64,000 nt of DNA from Acidocella sp. 20-57-95 (GCA_002255575.1 NCAT01000004.1:124001-188000), one strand, 5' to 3'. Counted from the first letter of the stretch, positions 36,325 through 45,039 are shown. A program made the numbers and translations. Notes: generated by a model not told the origin, from the sequence alone.

Positions 36325-37746
36325 TTACTCCCCCACCACCGCGATCCATCTCGGACCCGGGTCGGTGCCGGAGGCGTCGTCGCCGTCGACGAGGAGGGGG
36401 GCGGTTTGCTGGTGTTCGGCGGCGAGTTTGGTGAGGGCTTCTTTGAGGTCGGCGGCGGAGTTGACGGTGGTAGCGCCGACGGCTTCCACCACGTCGGTGG
36501 CGACAATGCCGGCTTTGGCAGCGGGTCCGTTTGGGGTGACAGAAAGAATATGGGCGCCATCCAGGGCCGAGGTTGCGGCAACTGAGATACCGATCGAGGT
36601 AAGGGCGATATTGGCGGCAGCCTCCGGGGCAACGGTACCGGGCGTTGGGTCAGGGGTTGGCGCGGCGATGGTGAAAGTGGCGGATTGCAGGCTGCCATCA
36701 CGGTAAAATTGCGCGTGCGCCGTTTGGCCGACCGGGATTTCGGCGGTGCGGATGAGCAAGGCGCGGGGGTCGGTGATCGGGGCGTTGTTGAGGGAGACAA
36801 GCACATCTCCGGCTTGTAATTTTCCGTAGGCGGGGCTGTTGGCCGCGACACTGCCGATCAGGGCGCCAGAGGTATCGGGCAGGTTCAGGAGTTTCTGGAT
36901 TTCGGGCGTTACCTCCTCGGAACTGACACCGAGCCAGCCGCGGGAGACACCACCCGTGGCTTCAAGCGAGGCAGCAATCGGCTGTGCCATGGCGGCAGGG
37001 ATGGCAAAGCCGATGCCGACAGAGCCACCGGAGGGCGAGTAGATGGCAGAGTTAACGCCGATCACCTGCCCAGCGGCATTGAAAAGCGGGCCGCCTGAAT
37101 TGCCACGATTGATGGTGGCATCGGTCTGGATGAAATCGTCATACTTACCCTCGCTGATATTGCGATGCAGGGCGGAGACGATACCGGCGGAGGTGGACCC
37201 GGCCAGGCCGAACGGGTTGCCGATGGCCAGCACCCAATCCCCCACCCGTAATTTGGTGGAATCACCAAAAGAGACAGCAGGTAGCTTGTGGCCAGCATTC
37301 ACTTTCAACACGGCGAGGTCGCCGTCTTTGTCAGTGCCTATGACCAGGGCAGGCAGAATGGTGCCGTCTTGGAACGTGACAGTGACGCTGGTGGCGCCAT
37401 CGATCACATGGTCGTTGGTGAGAATATACCCGGCAGGATCGATAACAAACCCCGAACCAAGCGCTTCCTCAGCCTTTGGTGGCGGCAATACCGAGCCGGA
37501 GGCGGGGTCGGCCGCTTGGCTTGGGGTCAGCCCGCCAGCAGCCTTGCCTTGGTCGGGCGATGCATCATCCGGTGTTGCCGGTTGCTGGCCATGGTCCGTC
37601 ACCGGCGCCGTGCTGGCCACACTGACCACTGAAGGGAGCAATTTGGCGGCCAGGTCCGCGAGGTTAGGCGGCATAGGCGGACTAGCGTGCGCGGCAGTTC
37701 CGGCGAGGCTGGCGGCGGCGATGAGAAGTGGTTTTAGGAGTTTCAT
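36325..37746 (-). CDS. Periplasmic serine protease, DegP/HtrA family
   Basis: A 473-residue protein beginning with a Sec signal (MKLLKPLLIAAASLAG...AHAS). The trypsin-like domain carries the triad His113 (TNDHVI), Asp143 (GDLAVLK) and Ser217 (GNSGGPL), and two PDZ regions follow (SRGWLGVSSEEV and the region after SIGISVAATSALDG). A Pro/Asp-rich insert of about 45 residues lies before the protease domain. Such proteins degrade misfolded envelope proteins. The ATG at 37746 gives the proper signal peptide. It diverges from mrp. Confidence 0.93.
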   Translation of the reverse strand: MKLLKPLLIAAASLAGTAAHASPPMPPNLADLAAKLLPSVVSVASTAPVTDHGQQPATPDDASPDQGKAAGGLTPSQAADPASGSVLPPPKAEEALGSGFVIDPAGYILTNDHVIDGATSVTVTFQDGTILPALVIGTDKDGDLAVLKVNAGHKLPAVSFGDSTKLRVGDWVLAIGNPFGLAGSTSAGIVSALHRNISEGKYDDFIQTDATINRGNSGGPLFNAAGQVIGVNSAIYSPSGGSVGIGFAIPAAMAQPIAASLEATGGVSRGWLGVSSEEVTPEIQKLLNLPDTSGALIGSVAANSPAYGKLQAGDVLVSLNNAPITDPRALLIRTAEIPVGQTAHAQFYRDGSLQSATFTIAAPTPDPTPGTVAPEAAANIALTSIGISVAATSALDGAHILSVTPNGPAAKAGIVATDVVEAVGATTVNSAADLKEALTKLAAEHQQTAPLLVDGDDASGTDPGPRWIAVVGE

Positions 37747-37836
37747 GATACCAACAGTGCGGTTGCTCTGGACGGTTTGCAAGGGTGCGCGTCAGCGCCA
37801 CTGGACATAAAAGGCAGGACAGCTACATCAAGGCGC

Positions 37837-38874
37837 ATGAATGAAGATAGCATCCGGGTTGCGCTCGCGAAATTTAATTTAGGCAAAATGCTGGACGGCG
37901 TGCACGCGCAGGACGGCCTGGTGCAAGTGACACTCTCGATCAAACGCGAGGAAGCCGCCACGCTAGAGCCGCTTCGCGCCAAGATCGAGGCTGAACTGGC
38001 CGCGATGAAGGGCGTGAAAAATGCGGCCGTGGTATTTACCGCGCACCGCGAGCCTGCCCCGCCGCCACCACCTGCCGCGCCCACGCTCCCTGGTGTGAAG
38101 CGTGTAATTGCGGTTGCCTCTGGCAAAGGCGGCGTGGGCAAGTCCACGGTGGCGGTGAACCTAGCGGTGGCGTTGGCACAATCGGGCCTCAGCGTGGGGT
38201 TATTGGATGCCGATATCTACGGGCCGTCGCTGCCGCGCATGTTAGGGCTGAACCGCAAGCCGGAGGTGCGTGACGGCAAGATGCTGCCGTTGCACGCCTG
38301 GGGCGTGAAATGCATGTCCATTGGGTTTCTGGTGGATGAAAATACCGCGATGGTGTGGCGCGGCCCGATGGTGATGGGCGCACTGAACCAGATGCTCTCC
38401 CAGGTGGAATGGGGCGCTTTAGATGTGCTGGTGATCGACATGCCGCCCGGCACCGGCGACGCGCAATTAACACTTGCACAGAAAGCTAATTTGTTTGGCG
38501 CGGTGATTGTTTCGACTCCGCAGGATATTGCACTGCTGGATGCCCGGCGGGGGGTGAAAATGTTTGAGCAGGTGCATGTGCCGGTGCTCGGCATTGTGGA
38601 AAATATGTCGTATTTCTGCTGCCCGAACTGCAACCACCGAACCGAGATTTTTGGCCATGGCGGGGCGGAAGCCGAAGCCGCGCGCATGAATGTCCCATTC
38701 CTGGGGGCTGTACCCCTATTACTGGCGATTCGTGAAACTGGTGACGAGGGTGCGCCGGTTGTGGCGTCCGACCCGGACGGCGCGGCGGCGGTGGCGTTCA
38801 AGGCGGTAGCGGCACAGGTCGCCGGTTTGTTACAGGGTGCCGCGCAGGCTGGCCCGAAGATTACGATCGCGTAG
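37837..38874 (+). CDS. apbC: Mrp/NBP35-type iron-sulfur carrier P-loop ATPase
   Basis: A 345-residue protein. The N-terminal DUF59-like domain (IRVALAKFNLGKMLDG) precedes the ATPase with the deviant Walker A ASGKGGVGKSTVAVNLA, LDADIYGPSLPRMLG and VIDMPPGTGDAQLTLAQ. The cluster-binding CxxC is in YFCCPNCNHR. Mrp proteins carry and transfer Fe-S clusters. The ATG at 37837 removes a 20-residue reading that would overlap the htrA promoter region. holC follows 14 bases later. Confidence 0.94.
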   Translation: MNEDSIRVALAKFNLGKMLDGVHAQDGLVQVTLSIKREEAATLEPLRAKIEAELAAMKGVKNAAVVFTAHREPAPPPPPAAPTLPGVKRVIAVASGKGGVGKSTVAVNLAVALAQSGLSVGLLDADIYGPSLPRMLGLNRKPEVRDGKMLPLHAWGVKCMSIGFLVDENTAMVWRGPMVMGALNQMLSQVEWGALDVLVIDMPPGTGDAQLTLAQKANLFGAVIVSTPQDIALLDARRGVKMFEQVHVPVLGIVENMSYFCCPNCNHRTEIFGHGGAEAEAARMNVPFLGAVPLLLAIRETGDEGAPVVASDPDGAAAVAFKAVAAQVAGLLQGAAQAGPKITIA

Positions 38875-38888
38875 CAGGTGGGCAAATA

Positions 38889-39323
38889 ATGGCCGAGATC
38901 GGGTTCTATCATTTAACCCGAACTGATGAGTTGGCAGCGCTGCCCGCCTTACTCACCCGCACGCTGGCGGTGGGCGAAAAAGCTTTGGTGCTGTGCGGGT
39001 CTGAGGCACGGGTAGCGGCTGTCGATACGGCTTTATGGCTCGCCGACTGGCTGCCGCACGGCACCGCCAAAACGCCGCACCCGCAATGGCAACCGGTATT
39101 CATCAGCGCGCGCCCGGAAAACCCGGCTGATGCAAAATTTTTATTCTTGCTGGACGGGGTGGACACAGATGTGAACGGTTTTGCCCGGGTGTTTGATTTA
39201 TTTGATGGGAATAACGAGACCGCCGTGGCCGCCGCCCGCACGCGCTGGAAGACCGCGAAGGATGCGGGCCACGCCATGACATATTGGAAGCAGAGCGAGA
39301 CCGGCTGGGCCAAGGCCGGGTAG
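38889..39323 (+). CDS. holC: DNA polymerase III subunit chi
   Basis: A 144-residue protein with the HolC pattern: EIGFYHLTRTDELAALPALL, a GEKALVLCGSEARVAAVDTALW core, DWLPHG, PVFISARPENPADAKFLFLLDG, and FDLFDGNNETAVAAARTRWK near the end. Chi links the clamp loader to single-strand binding protein. It probably shares a transcript with mrp. Confidence 0.9.
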   Translation: MAEIGFYHLTRTDELAALPALLTRTLAVGEKALVLCGSEARVAAVDTALWLADWLPHGTAKTPHPQWQPVFISARPENPADAKFLFLLDGVDTDVNGFARVFDLFDGNNETAVAAARTRWKTAKDAGHAMTYWKQSETGWAKAG

Positions 39324-39436
39324 GTTTGAAAGCGCGCTTAGTCGTCATACGCGCGTATCGCGGAATGAAAAAACTGCAAGTGATTTTTCAAAATCCTTGG
39401 TGTAAAGTAACAATGGTACAAATAAAGAGGATCGCG

Positions 39437-39877
39437 ATGCAGCGCACTCACTTTACGCAAATACTTCTGGTCGCAGCGCTGTCAGCCGCTGGGCCATGGC
39501 TCGCGAAAGCGCAAACCACGCCGCCGGCCGGGCATGAACAAGCCGTTGTGCAGGTTGATCTGGTCACCAAAGGTACCTCCAGCCAACTTGGTCAAGCGAA
39601 CGTAACACCAGGCAACCCGCTGCATCTGAGCGAAAAAGCCGGCACGCTTGGTCTGACCAGCGATCTCGACATCACCATATCGCTCGATGCCTGCCCACCA
39701 GGGCAAATCAGCTTACAACTGGTCTCCCGTCACCAAGACCCGGAATCGCAAAGCATTCAGCAGGCGTCTGACCAATTCTGCGCCGCTCTGCCGGCCACCG
39801 GCACTGGCCACAGCAAGTTTAACATCGGGAATGGCAGTGCCGTGGTGATTAGCATCACCGCCGGGCTGGCCAGTTAA
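39437..39877 (+). CDS. Secreted hypothetical protein
   Basis: A 146-residue protein with a clear Sec signal (MQRTHFTQILLVAALSAAG...AKAQ). The mature part is about 120 residues, mostly beta-prone, with two Cys residues (DACPPG and QFCAALP) that could form a disulfide. I do not recognise the family. The chosen ATG is preceded by AAGAGGATCGCG. It is separated from holC by 113 bases and probably has its own promoter. The gap to the next gene fragment shows nothing else. Confidence 0.65.
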   Translation: MQRTHFTQILLVAALSAAGPWLAKAQTTPPAGHEQAVVQVDLVTKGTSSQLGQANVTPGNPLHLSEKAGTLGLTSDLDITISLDACPPGQISLQLVSRHQDPESQSIQQASDQFCAALPATGTGHSKFNIGNGSAVVISITAGLAS

Positions 39878-39983
39878 GGCCGCGCTGGACCCTGACCGAT
39901 TAACATTAACACATGCCGCGCGGCAAACGCGTGCGTGGTTCAACTGCTTATCAAAGATTCGAAGCGCGTGCAGCTGGACGTAT

Positions 39984-40220
39984 CTAGCTCTCAGCACCTT
40001 TCAAGGTCTTCCAGAAATCTTCGATCGAATTTGTCCTCGGAAAAGCCGCAGCAGGCACTGGCACATTTAGAAATTCACAAAGCGGCGCCCAGCCTTCGGC
40101 AACGTTGAATACCAGGAGCCGCTCTGGCGGGATCGCAGCTTTTACCTGCTCAGTACGTGACCGATAAGCGGCCAATACGCTGTCGCGATCTAGCTTGCCG
40201 CCGAAGGTTTGGTCGCGCAC
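39984..40220 (-). pseudogene. Remnant of a sulfotransferase-family gene (C-terminal part only)
   Basis: A 78-residue frame matches the end of bacterial sulfotransferase-like proteins: AAYRSRTEQVKAAIPPERLLVFNVAEGW, then PLCEFLNVPVPAAAFPRTNS. The nucleotide-binding N-terminal two thirds are missing; directly upstream lies the end of the DUF74 operon. This is best explained as a truncated relic. The stretch has no clear ribosome-binding site of its own. Confidence 0.6.
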
Positions 40221-40228
40221 CAGGCAAG

Positions 40229-41044
40229 CTAGTCGTTGACTGACAGCACCATGATCGGGTCGGCGATTTTCTCCGGCGCGATTTCTTCATCGAGCGGTAA
40301 TACGGCGGTTCCAATGGCGAAGAATTCGATCACGTGGGTTTGCCAGCCATGGCTGCCTTCATGGATATCCACACCCACCACGCCTTCGGCTTTGGCGGCC
40401 GCAGCCTCAAACTGCATGCGCTCGATGGCGATTTCGCGGGCCTCGTACATGGCGGAGGTGAAATTCTCCAGCTCCACATTGCGCCCGACAGTGCCAAGCC
40501 CGGACATCACGCCGCGATGCGCCACGTGGTACACGCAACTACCCATCACCATTTCCACCGGCCGGTAGCCCGAATGCAGCAGCGACCAGAAATCTTGCCC
40601 CGAGAGATCAGAGGTAAACGGCCCACCATCATGGGCGCGGAACCCTTTATGGCCATCGCCATGCACAACACCGGTACCAATCGCGATAAATTCTAACAGT
40701 TGCGCATCCCATTCCAGGCGCTTGATGGTGAGTTTCACACCAACAATCCCATCCGCCCCCATCGCGGCGGCTTCCGCACGCATGCGGGACATTGCGAGTT
40801 CGCGCGCATGGTACATGGCTTTGGAAAGCACATCGAGCTCCTGGTTTTTATTCCAGGAGCCATACTGAATACCCACATGATACACGCAGGTCCCAACGCA
40901 TAGCCCAATCGGCTCAAACCCAGCTTTGCGCACCAGCAAAAATTCATTGACCGAAAAATCTGATGTGAAAACGCCGGTGGAATGGACGGAGCTACGCAGT
41001 CCCTTCAAACGTTCCTTGGCATGGGTTGGAATGTCACTGGGCAT
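40229..41044 (-). CDS. Double-domain DUF74 (YbjQ-like) protein
   Basis: A 271-residue protein built of two copies of the YbjQ-like heavy-metal-binding (DUF74/UPF0145) domain. Copy 1 (about residues 20-130) has GLCVGTCVYHVG, ELAMSRMRAEAAAMGADGIVGV and IAIGTGV; copy 2 (about 145-255) has MVMGSCVYHVA, EIAIERMQFEAAAAKAEGVVGV and FAIGTAVL. Single-domain homologues form pentameric rings of uncertain function. The ATG directly abuts the stop of the preceding gene (TAAATG), so translation is coupled. It is the last gene of the four-gene TelA operon. Confidence 0.8.
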   Translation of the reverse strand: MPSDIPTHAKERLKGLRSSVHSTGVFTSDFSVNEFLLVRKAGFEPIGLCVGTCVYHVGIQYGSWNKNQELDVLSKAMYHARELAMSRMRAEAAAMGADGIVGVKLTIKRLEWDAQLLEFIAIGTGVVHGDGHKGFRAHDGGPFTSDLSGQDFWSLLHSGYRPVEMVMGSCVYHVAHRGVMSGLGTVGRNVELENFTSAMYEAREIAIERMQFEAAAAKAEGVVGVDIHEGSHGWQTHVIEFFAIGTAVLPLDEEIAPEKIADPIMVLSVND

Positions 41045-41965
41045 TTATATCGCTCCCTCTTGGTCATTGGCGGCGTAGGATTGGTGGTGCTTTGCGGTGC
41101 CGGTCAGCGGTGTACCGCCGTCGTGAATATCCACCACCATTTTAATATCGTGATGAAACGGCTGGCCGCGGCGGGCATCCACCGTGGTGGCCACCACAAT
41201 GTGGCGGGCCAGATATTGTTTGGTCTCGTTGGCTTCCTGCTCGAACATTTGGCTAAAATTCAAATGCGCGAGAACGCCATTACCTTGGCTGCGCGCATGT
41301 TCGCGCAAATTCGCGTGCGCTTGCTGGCGGACGGTTTCCCACAACCGGCTGAGCGCCCAGGATTCGGTGTTGCCCTGCCAATATTGGTTGGTGGCCCCGC
41401 GCCAGTCATTCATCCATTCATAATGCGCACCAATCGCAATGCCGGTTGGCACCACATCGGCTTCCAGCAATTTCACAAACTCCAAAGCGGGTACGGTTGC
41501 CACCACCGGGTCTGGGCTGGGTGGCAGGCCTTCCACGAAAACCGCTGTGCCCACAAGGGTGAAATCCATACTGCTTGCCATATCCAGCGGTATGGTGCGC
41601 ATTTTCACATCCAGCACGGCATTGGCACCGGCGGCTTTGGCTTCTTCCTTCAGGCGCGTCAGTGCCAAATCCCAACCTTGCGCATGGCCCAGGGTCCAGG
41701 ACCAGCCATAATGCAGCCAGCACGTTGCGGACACGGTGGAAATCGGTCGCAGTCCGTGCGAGCGCACCACCAGCAATTCCGCCGGGGTAAGCGTCGCAAT
41801 CCACGGCAAGTTACCGCTGCGGGCTTTTTGCAAGCGGTCCAGCGTGCTGGTGGGCGGGCGGTTGGCCCGGATGTTCATTAAAATATCAGCCTGCCGACGC
41901 GCGCTGTCTTGCTGCGCCTGTTGCTGCTCCGGCGTTGGGGCCTTCAGGAAATCAAATAACCCCAT
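41045..41965 (-). CDS. Second double-domain DUF74 (YbjQ-like) protein
   Basis: A 306-residue protein. After a Gln-rich helical N-terminus come two DUF74-like copies: TVSATCWLHYGW with ALTRLKEEAKAAGANAVLDV and TLVGTAVF; then GIAIGAHYEWM with ARSQGNGVLAHLNFSQ and HIVVATTVDA. The second copy is more divergent. The start ATG shares one base with the stop of the upstream 125-residue gene (TGATG). No signal or membrane segment is visible, so it should be cytosolic. Confidence 0.75.
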   Translation of the reverse strand: MGLFDFLKAPTPEQQQAQQDSARRQADILMNIRANRPPTSTLDRLQKARSGNLPWIATLTPAELLVVRSHGLRPISTVSATCWLHYGWSWTLGHAQGWDLALTRLKEEAKAAGANAVLDVKMRTIPLDMASSMDFTLVGTAVFVEGLPPSPDPVVATVPALEFVKLLEADVVPTGIAIGAHYEWMNDWRGATNQYWQGNTESWALSRLWETVRQQAHANLREHARSQGNGVLAHLNFSQMFEQEANETKQYLARHIVVATTVDARRGQPFHHDIKMVVDIHDGGTPLTGTAKHHQSYAANDQEGAI

Positions 41966-42342
41966 CAGCTTGCCATGAAATTTTGTAAGGATTGGCTGAG
42001 CGCCTGTGCGTGCTCGGTGGCTTTCTGGGTCTCCTCGCCGAGTTTGGAAAACCATTCGGCGGGGTCAAGGGTTTTCGTATTCAGCGTGATGCCGCGTACC
42101 ACCATGGCGATGGAGGCACGCAAGCGTCCATCGGCAATTTCCAGCGTGTATTTATGCTCACCCAATTCCACCGAAACGCCGGTGGTCTTGCCAGATTTGC
42201 TAAAAAAGCCTTTGCTTTCATGAATCGTCACCAATTCCGGCATGGCTTCCTTCAGCCGCAACGCAAATGCCCGCAAATTGCTTTCAGCATCGGCTTTGAA
42301 GCGGCGCAGCCAGGCGGCTTGCGTATCAAAATCCATGCTCAC
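41965..42342 (-). CDS. Hypothetical protein of the TelA/DUF74 operon
   Basis: A 125-residue soluble protein that I do not recognise. It has a helical N-terminus (AAWLRRFKADAESNLRAFA), a beta-rich middle (KTTGVSVELGEHKYTLEI, RLRASIAMVVRGITLNT) and a helical C-terminus. It overlaps the telA-like stop by four bases (ATGA) and the next start by one, so it is an integral part of the operon and probably acts with these proteins. Confidence 0.7.
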   Translation of the reverse strand: MSMDFDTQAAWLRRFKADAESNLRAFALRLKEAMPELVTIHESKGFFSKSGKTTGVSVELGEHKYTLEIADGRLRASIAMVVRGITLNTKTLDPAEWFSKLGEETQKATEHAQALSQSLQNFMAS

Positions 42343-43577
42343 GGCTGTAGCGCGCGGGCATTCACGCCCTGCATCCCAATCACGAGTTTATTGCGTATAG
42401 CTGCCAACTTCGCTTCACGCTCACGGTCACCGGCGGCAATCTCACGTTCAATATCCATCACCTCATGCATGGTCTTGATGGTTTCATCCGCCACTTGCGC
42501 CAGCACATCGATATTGCGTTGATCGCCACCCAAGCTGCGCGCGGCGGAGGTTGCGGCGTCATGCGCACCTTTCGCAGCCAACAGCGTAATTTGTCTCGCC
42601 GCTTCATCAAGTTTCTCACTCTCAGCGGCCGCACGCGCAATATCCACTTGCACCACTGCCTGGCTCGCCACCGCCATTAAGCGTGGTATCACCACCAGCA
42701 TACCGTTGGAGATTTTCATCAGCCGCGTTTCGGCTGCCTGCTTGTTCTGTGCAATGATCGGGAGCAGCAATGCCGAGCCCACCAACGCTTCCCGCATCTC
42801 GGCAATTTTGCCGCGAAAATTCGCAATCGTCGAGCGCATCACCATCACCTCGGCGGCCTCAGCCGGGTCACCGGATGCCACCGCTTTTTGGCGCAACGCT
42901 TCCAGCTCATCCCCGGCACGATCAAGGGCGATTTGGCCCGCCGCGATATCAATTTTCAGCCCGTGTAAGCTGGCGCGAATGGCGGCCGCTTGCTGATCCA
43001 GCAATTGTAAAGCCACCGTCAAATCCGCTTTGGTTTTGCGTGCCTTGGCCTGCTCAGAATCCATTAAATCCAGGAATTTTTTACGGTTCTCGGTGAAACC
43101 CTTGAAGGCGGTATGGGCGTCCGCCGCCGCGCCCATGATTTTGCCGAAAATACCCTTGCGGGCGGTGGGCGCATTGGCCGATTCCGCCTGCAAATCCTCA
43201 ATCCGTAAAATCTTCACACCATCGATCACGGCAGCGGCAATCCGCCCCACCTCCCCGGCATCGCCAAGCCGCACTCCGGTCAGCAATTGCCGTGAGGCCG
43301 CAGCGATACCCGCCAGCACGCCGTCGCCATGCGCCAGCAGGCTGGTCGTGTCATGAAAATTTAACCGCGCCGCGGAAGCCTGCGCCGCAGCCAAGTCCTC
43401 GGCGTTCAGATTGCTGATATCCACCAGCCGCTCCGGCGGTGGCTCGGGCATCAAACGCGGGTCCGCCACGGCGGCCGTCTGCGCCGGCGCCGCCACCAAA
43501 GGCTGGGCAGGTGCCGGGCTGTCGAGATTGTCAAACATTGAAAGATCAAGCGGCGCGGCTGGTTTCTCGTCCGGCAA
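42339..43577 (-). CDS. TelA-family toxic anion resistance protein
   Basis: About 412 residues, mostly helical with long coiled-coil stretches, and the TelA pattern (PF05816-type): TENRKKFLDLMDSEQAKARKTKADL, LDQQAAAIRASLHGLKIDIAAGQ, SALLLPIIAQNKQAAETRLMKISNGMLVVIPRL. TelA/KlaA proteins are linked to tellurite and other toxic anions, but their action is unknown. No ATG with a good ribosome site precedes the domain; TTG at 43577 has GGGAG upstream and gives an N-terminus MPDEKPAAPLDLSMFDN. The ATG at 43538 is an alternative. It heads the four-gene operon. Confidence 0.82.
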   Translation of the reverse strand: MPDEKPAAPLDLSMFDNLDSPAPAQPLVAAPAQTAAVADPRLMPEPPPERLVDISNLNAEDLAAAQASAARLNFHDTTSLLAHGDGVLAGIAAASRQLLTGVRLGDAGEVGRIAAAVIDGVKILRIEDLQAESANAPTARKGIFGKIMGAAADAHTAFKGFTENRKKFLDLMDSEQAKARKTKADLTVALQLLDQQAAAIRASLHGLKIDIAAGQIALDRAGDELEALRQKAVASGDPAEAAEVMVMRSTIANFRGKIAEMREALVGSALLLPIIAQNKQAAETRLMKISNGMLVVIPRLMAVASQAVVQVDIARAAAESEKLDEAARQITLLAAKGAHDAATSAARSLGGDQRNIDVLAQVADETIKTMHEVMDIEREIAAGDREREAKLAAIRNKLVIGMQGVNARALQP

Positions 43578-43642
43578 TGGTTCGCTCCCGTCAGATTTCA
43601 GCCCAAGGCTAACCCGAATATGTCGGGCCGTACAGAATCCGG

Positions 43643-44059
43643 TTAACCCGCATCCGGCACAAAATTCATCGCCACACCATTCATGCAGTAGCGCTGGCCG
43701 GTCGGCGGCGGGCCGTCCGGGAACACATGGCCCAAATGCCCACCGCAACGGCTGCAATGGGCTTCAATGCGGATCATGCCATGGCTGCGGTCCACACGCG
43801 TGCCAATGGCGCCCGGCAACGGGTCATTAAACGAGGGCCAACCCGTGCCACTCTCAAATTTCGTCCCGGAGACGAACAAAGCCTGGCCGCAGCCAGCGCA
43901 GGAGAATGTCCCCGGGCGTTTTTCATGGTTCAGCGCGCAGGTGCCCGGGCGTTCCGTGCCATGGCCGCGCAGCACATTATATTGTTCCGGGGTGAGTATT
44001 TCCCGCCATTGGGCATCGCTCATGCTCACGGCAAAGCCGGTTTCGGCAACGTCATTCAT
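43643..44059 (-). CDS. msrB: Cytosolic peptide-methionine (R)-S-oxide reductase
   Basis: A 138-residue MsrB without a signal peptide. LTPEQYNVLRGHGTERP, zinc ligands CAGC and CSRCGG, SGTGWPSFNDP and the catalytic Cys in RYCMNG are all present. AAGGAGACCC lies just before the ATG at 44059. It would repair methionine-R-sulfoxide in cytosolic proteins, complementing the exported copy at 13824-14315. It diverges from the exported msrA over about 100 bases. Confidence 0.94.
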   Translation of the reverse strand: MNDVAETGFAVSMSDAQWREILTPEQYNVLRGHGTERPGTCALNHEKRPGTFSCAGCGQALFVSGTKFESGTGWPSFNDPLPGAIGTRVDRSHGMIRIEAHCSRCGGHLGHVFPDGPPPTGQRYCMNGVAMNFVPDAG

Positions 44060-44158
44060 CCTTGGGTCTCCTTTTAGCTCGCGCAGAGGTGACTGCATCC
44101 TGCGCTTAACTCACCTATATAGGGCGATGTAGCCGCAACCCAAGTTAAGGTGATCAAT

Positions 44159-44878
44159 ATGCCAAAACCAACATCTCGCCGCCATTTTGCTGCCTGGGGC
44201 TTTGGCGCTCTGTTAATCTCGGGGGTCGCGTTCGGCGCGTTCCATGCGCTACCAGCGATGGCCGAGGACGCGGTACTGGCGCCGCCGCCCGCCTATAACC
44301 CGCCAGATCTCGCCACCAGCGAAACCGCCATACTTTCTGGCGGCTGCTTCTGGGGACTGCAGGGCGTCTATGAGCATGTAAAAGGCGTGACCAAGGTCTA
44401 TGCCGGCTATGCCGGAGGCGATGCGGCAACAGCACAATATGAAACTGTCAGCACCGGCACTACCGGCCACGCCGAATCGGTTGCCATCACGTTCAACCCG
44501 CAGGTAATTTCCTACGGCCAAATTCTGCAAATCTATTTCTCAGTCGCCACCAACCCGACCGAGCTGAATTACCAAGGGCCCGATAGCGGCACCCAATATC
44601 GCGGCGAAATCTGGTACAAAACCCCCGCACAACAGCACGTGGCGCTGGCTTATATCGCCCAGCTTTCAGCCGCCCATGTATATAGTCAGCCGATTGTGAC
44701 GCGGGTGGATGCGTTCAAAGGTTTCTACAATGCCGAGGATTACCACCAGGATTACTTGGTGCGGAACCCTGACCAGCCTTACATCGCGATCAACGATATC
44801 CCGAAGGTGGAAGCCTTACAGCGGCTGTTCCCGGCATTATACCGGGCAGACCCCGTAACGGTATTCGGGGCTGGCTAA
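44159..44878 (+). CDS. msrA: Tat-exported peptide-methionine (S)-S-oxide reductase
   Basis: A 239-residue MsrA. The N-terminus is a twin-arginine signal (SRRHFAAWGFGALLISG...AMAEDA), so the enzyme should act in the periplasm on methionine-S-sulfoxide. The catalytic motif is GGCFWGLQGVYEHVKGV; AGYAGGDA, GHAESVAITFNP and YHQDYLVRNP follow. The ATG at 44159 is preferred over GTG 44150 because AAGG lies nine bases before it. A 53-residue lipoprotein gene overlaps its stop. Confidence 0.92.
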   Translation: MPKPTSRRHFAAWGFGALLISGVAFGAFHALPAMAEDAVLAPPPAYNPPDLATSETAILSGGCFWGLQGVYEHVKGVTKVYAGYAGGDAATAQYETVSTGTTGHAESVAITFNPQVISYGQILQIYFSVATNPTELNYQGPDSGTQYRGEIWYKTPAQQHVALAYIAQLSAAHVYSQPIVTRVDAFKGFYNAEDYHQDYLVRNPDQPYIAINDIPKVEALQRLFPALYRADPVTVFGAG

Positions 44879-45039
44879 TGCGCGCAGCGGCACTGCTGGC
44901 AATTGCACTTTGCCTGTCCGGCTGCGGGTTGCTGGCGGCACCGTGCCGGGTGGGCTCAGCCGTTTTGAAAATCGTGCCGGTGGTCGGTCACGCTGCAGCC
45001 ACCCCAACGGATGCCTGCGCAAGCGCGATCGACCCCTAG
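44878..45039 (+). CDS. Small lipoprotein (53 aa)
   Basis: A short gene whose ATG shares a base with the msrA stop (TAATG). The product starts MRAAALLAIALCLSGCG, an Sec signal with a lipobox (LSGC), and continues GLLAAPCRVGSAVLKIVPVV. The mature part is about 38 residues with two further Cys. It resembles small proteobacterial lipoproteins of unknown role, and its coupling to msrA suggests an envelope function alongside it. Confidence 0.7.
   Translation: MRAAALLAIALCLSGCGLLAAPCRVGSAVLKIVPVVGHAAATPTDACASAIDP

Noticed and set aside
40700-41881. Plus-strand open frames of up to 299 codons opposite the DUF74 genes
   Set aside because: The minus-strand genes show two internal domain repeats each and coupled starts; the plus-strand frames have no motif and are His/Gly-rich shadows.
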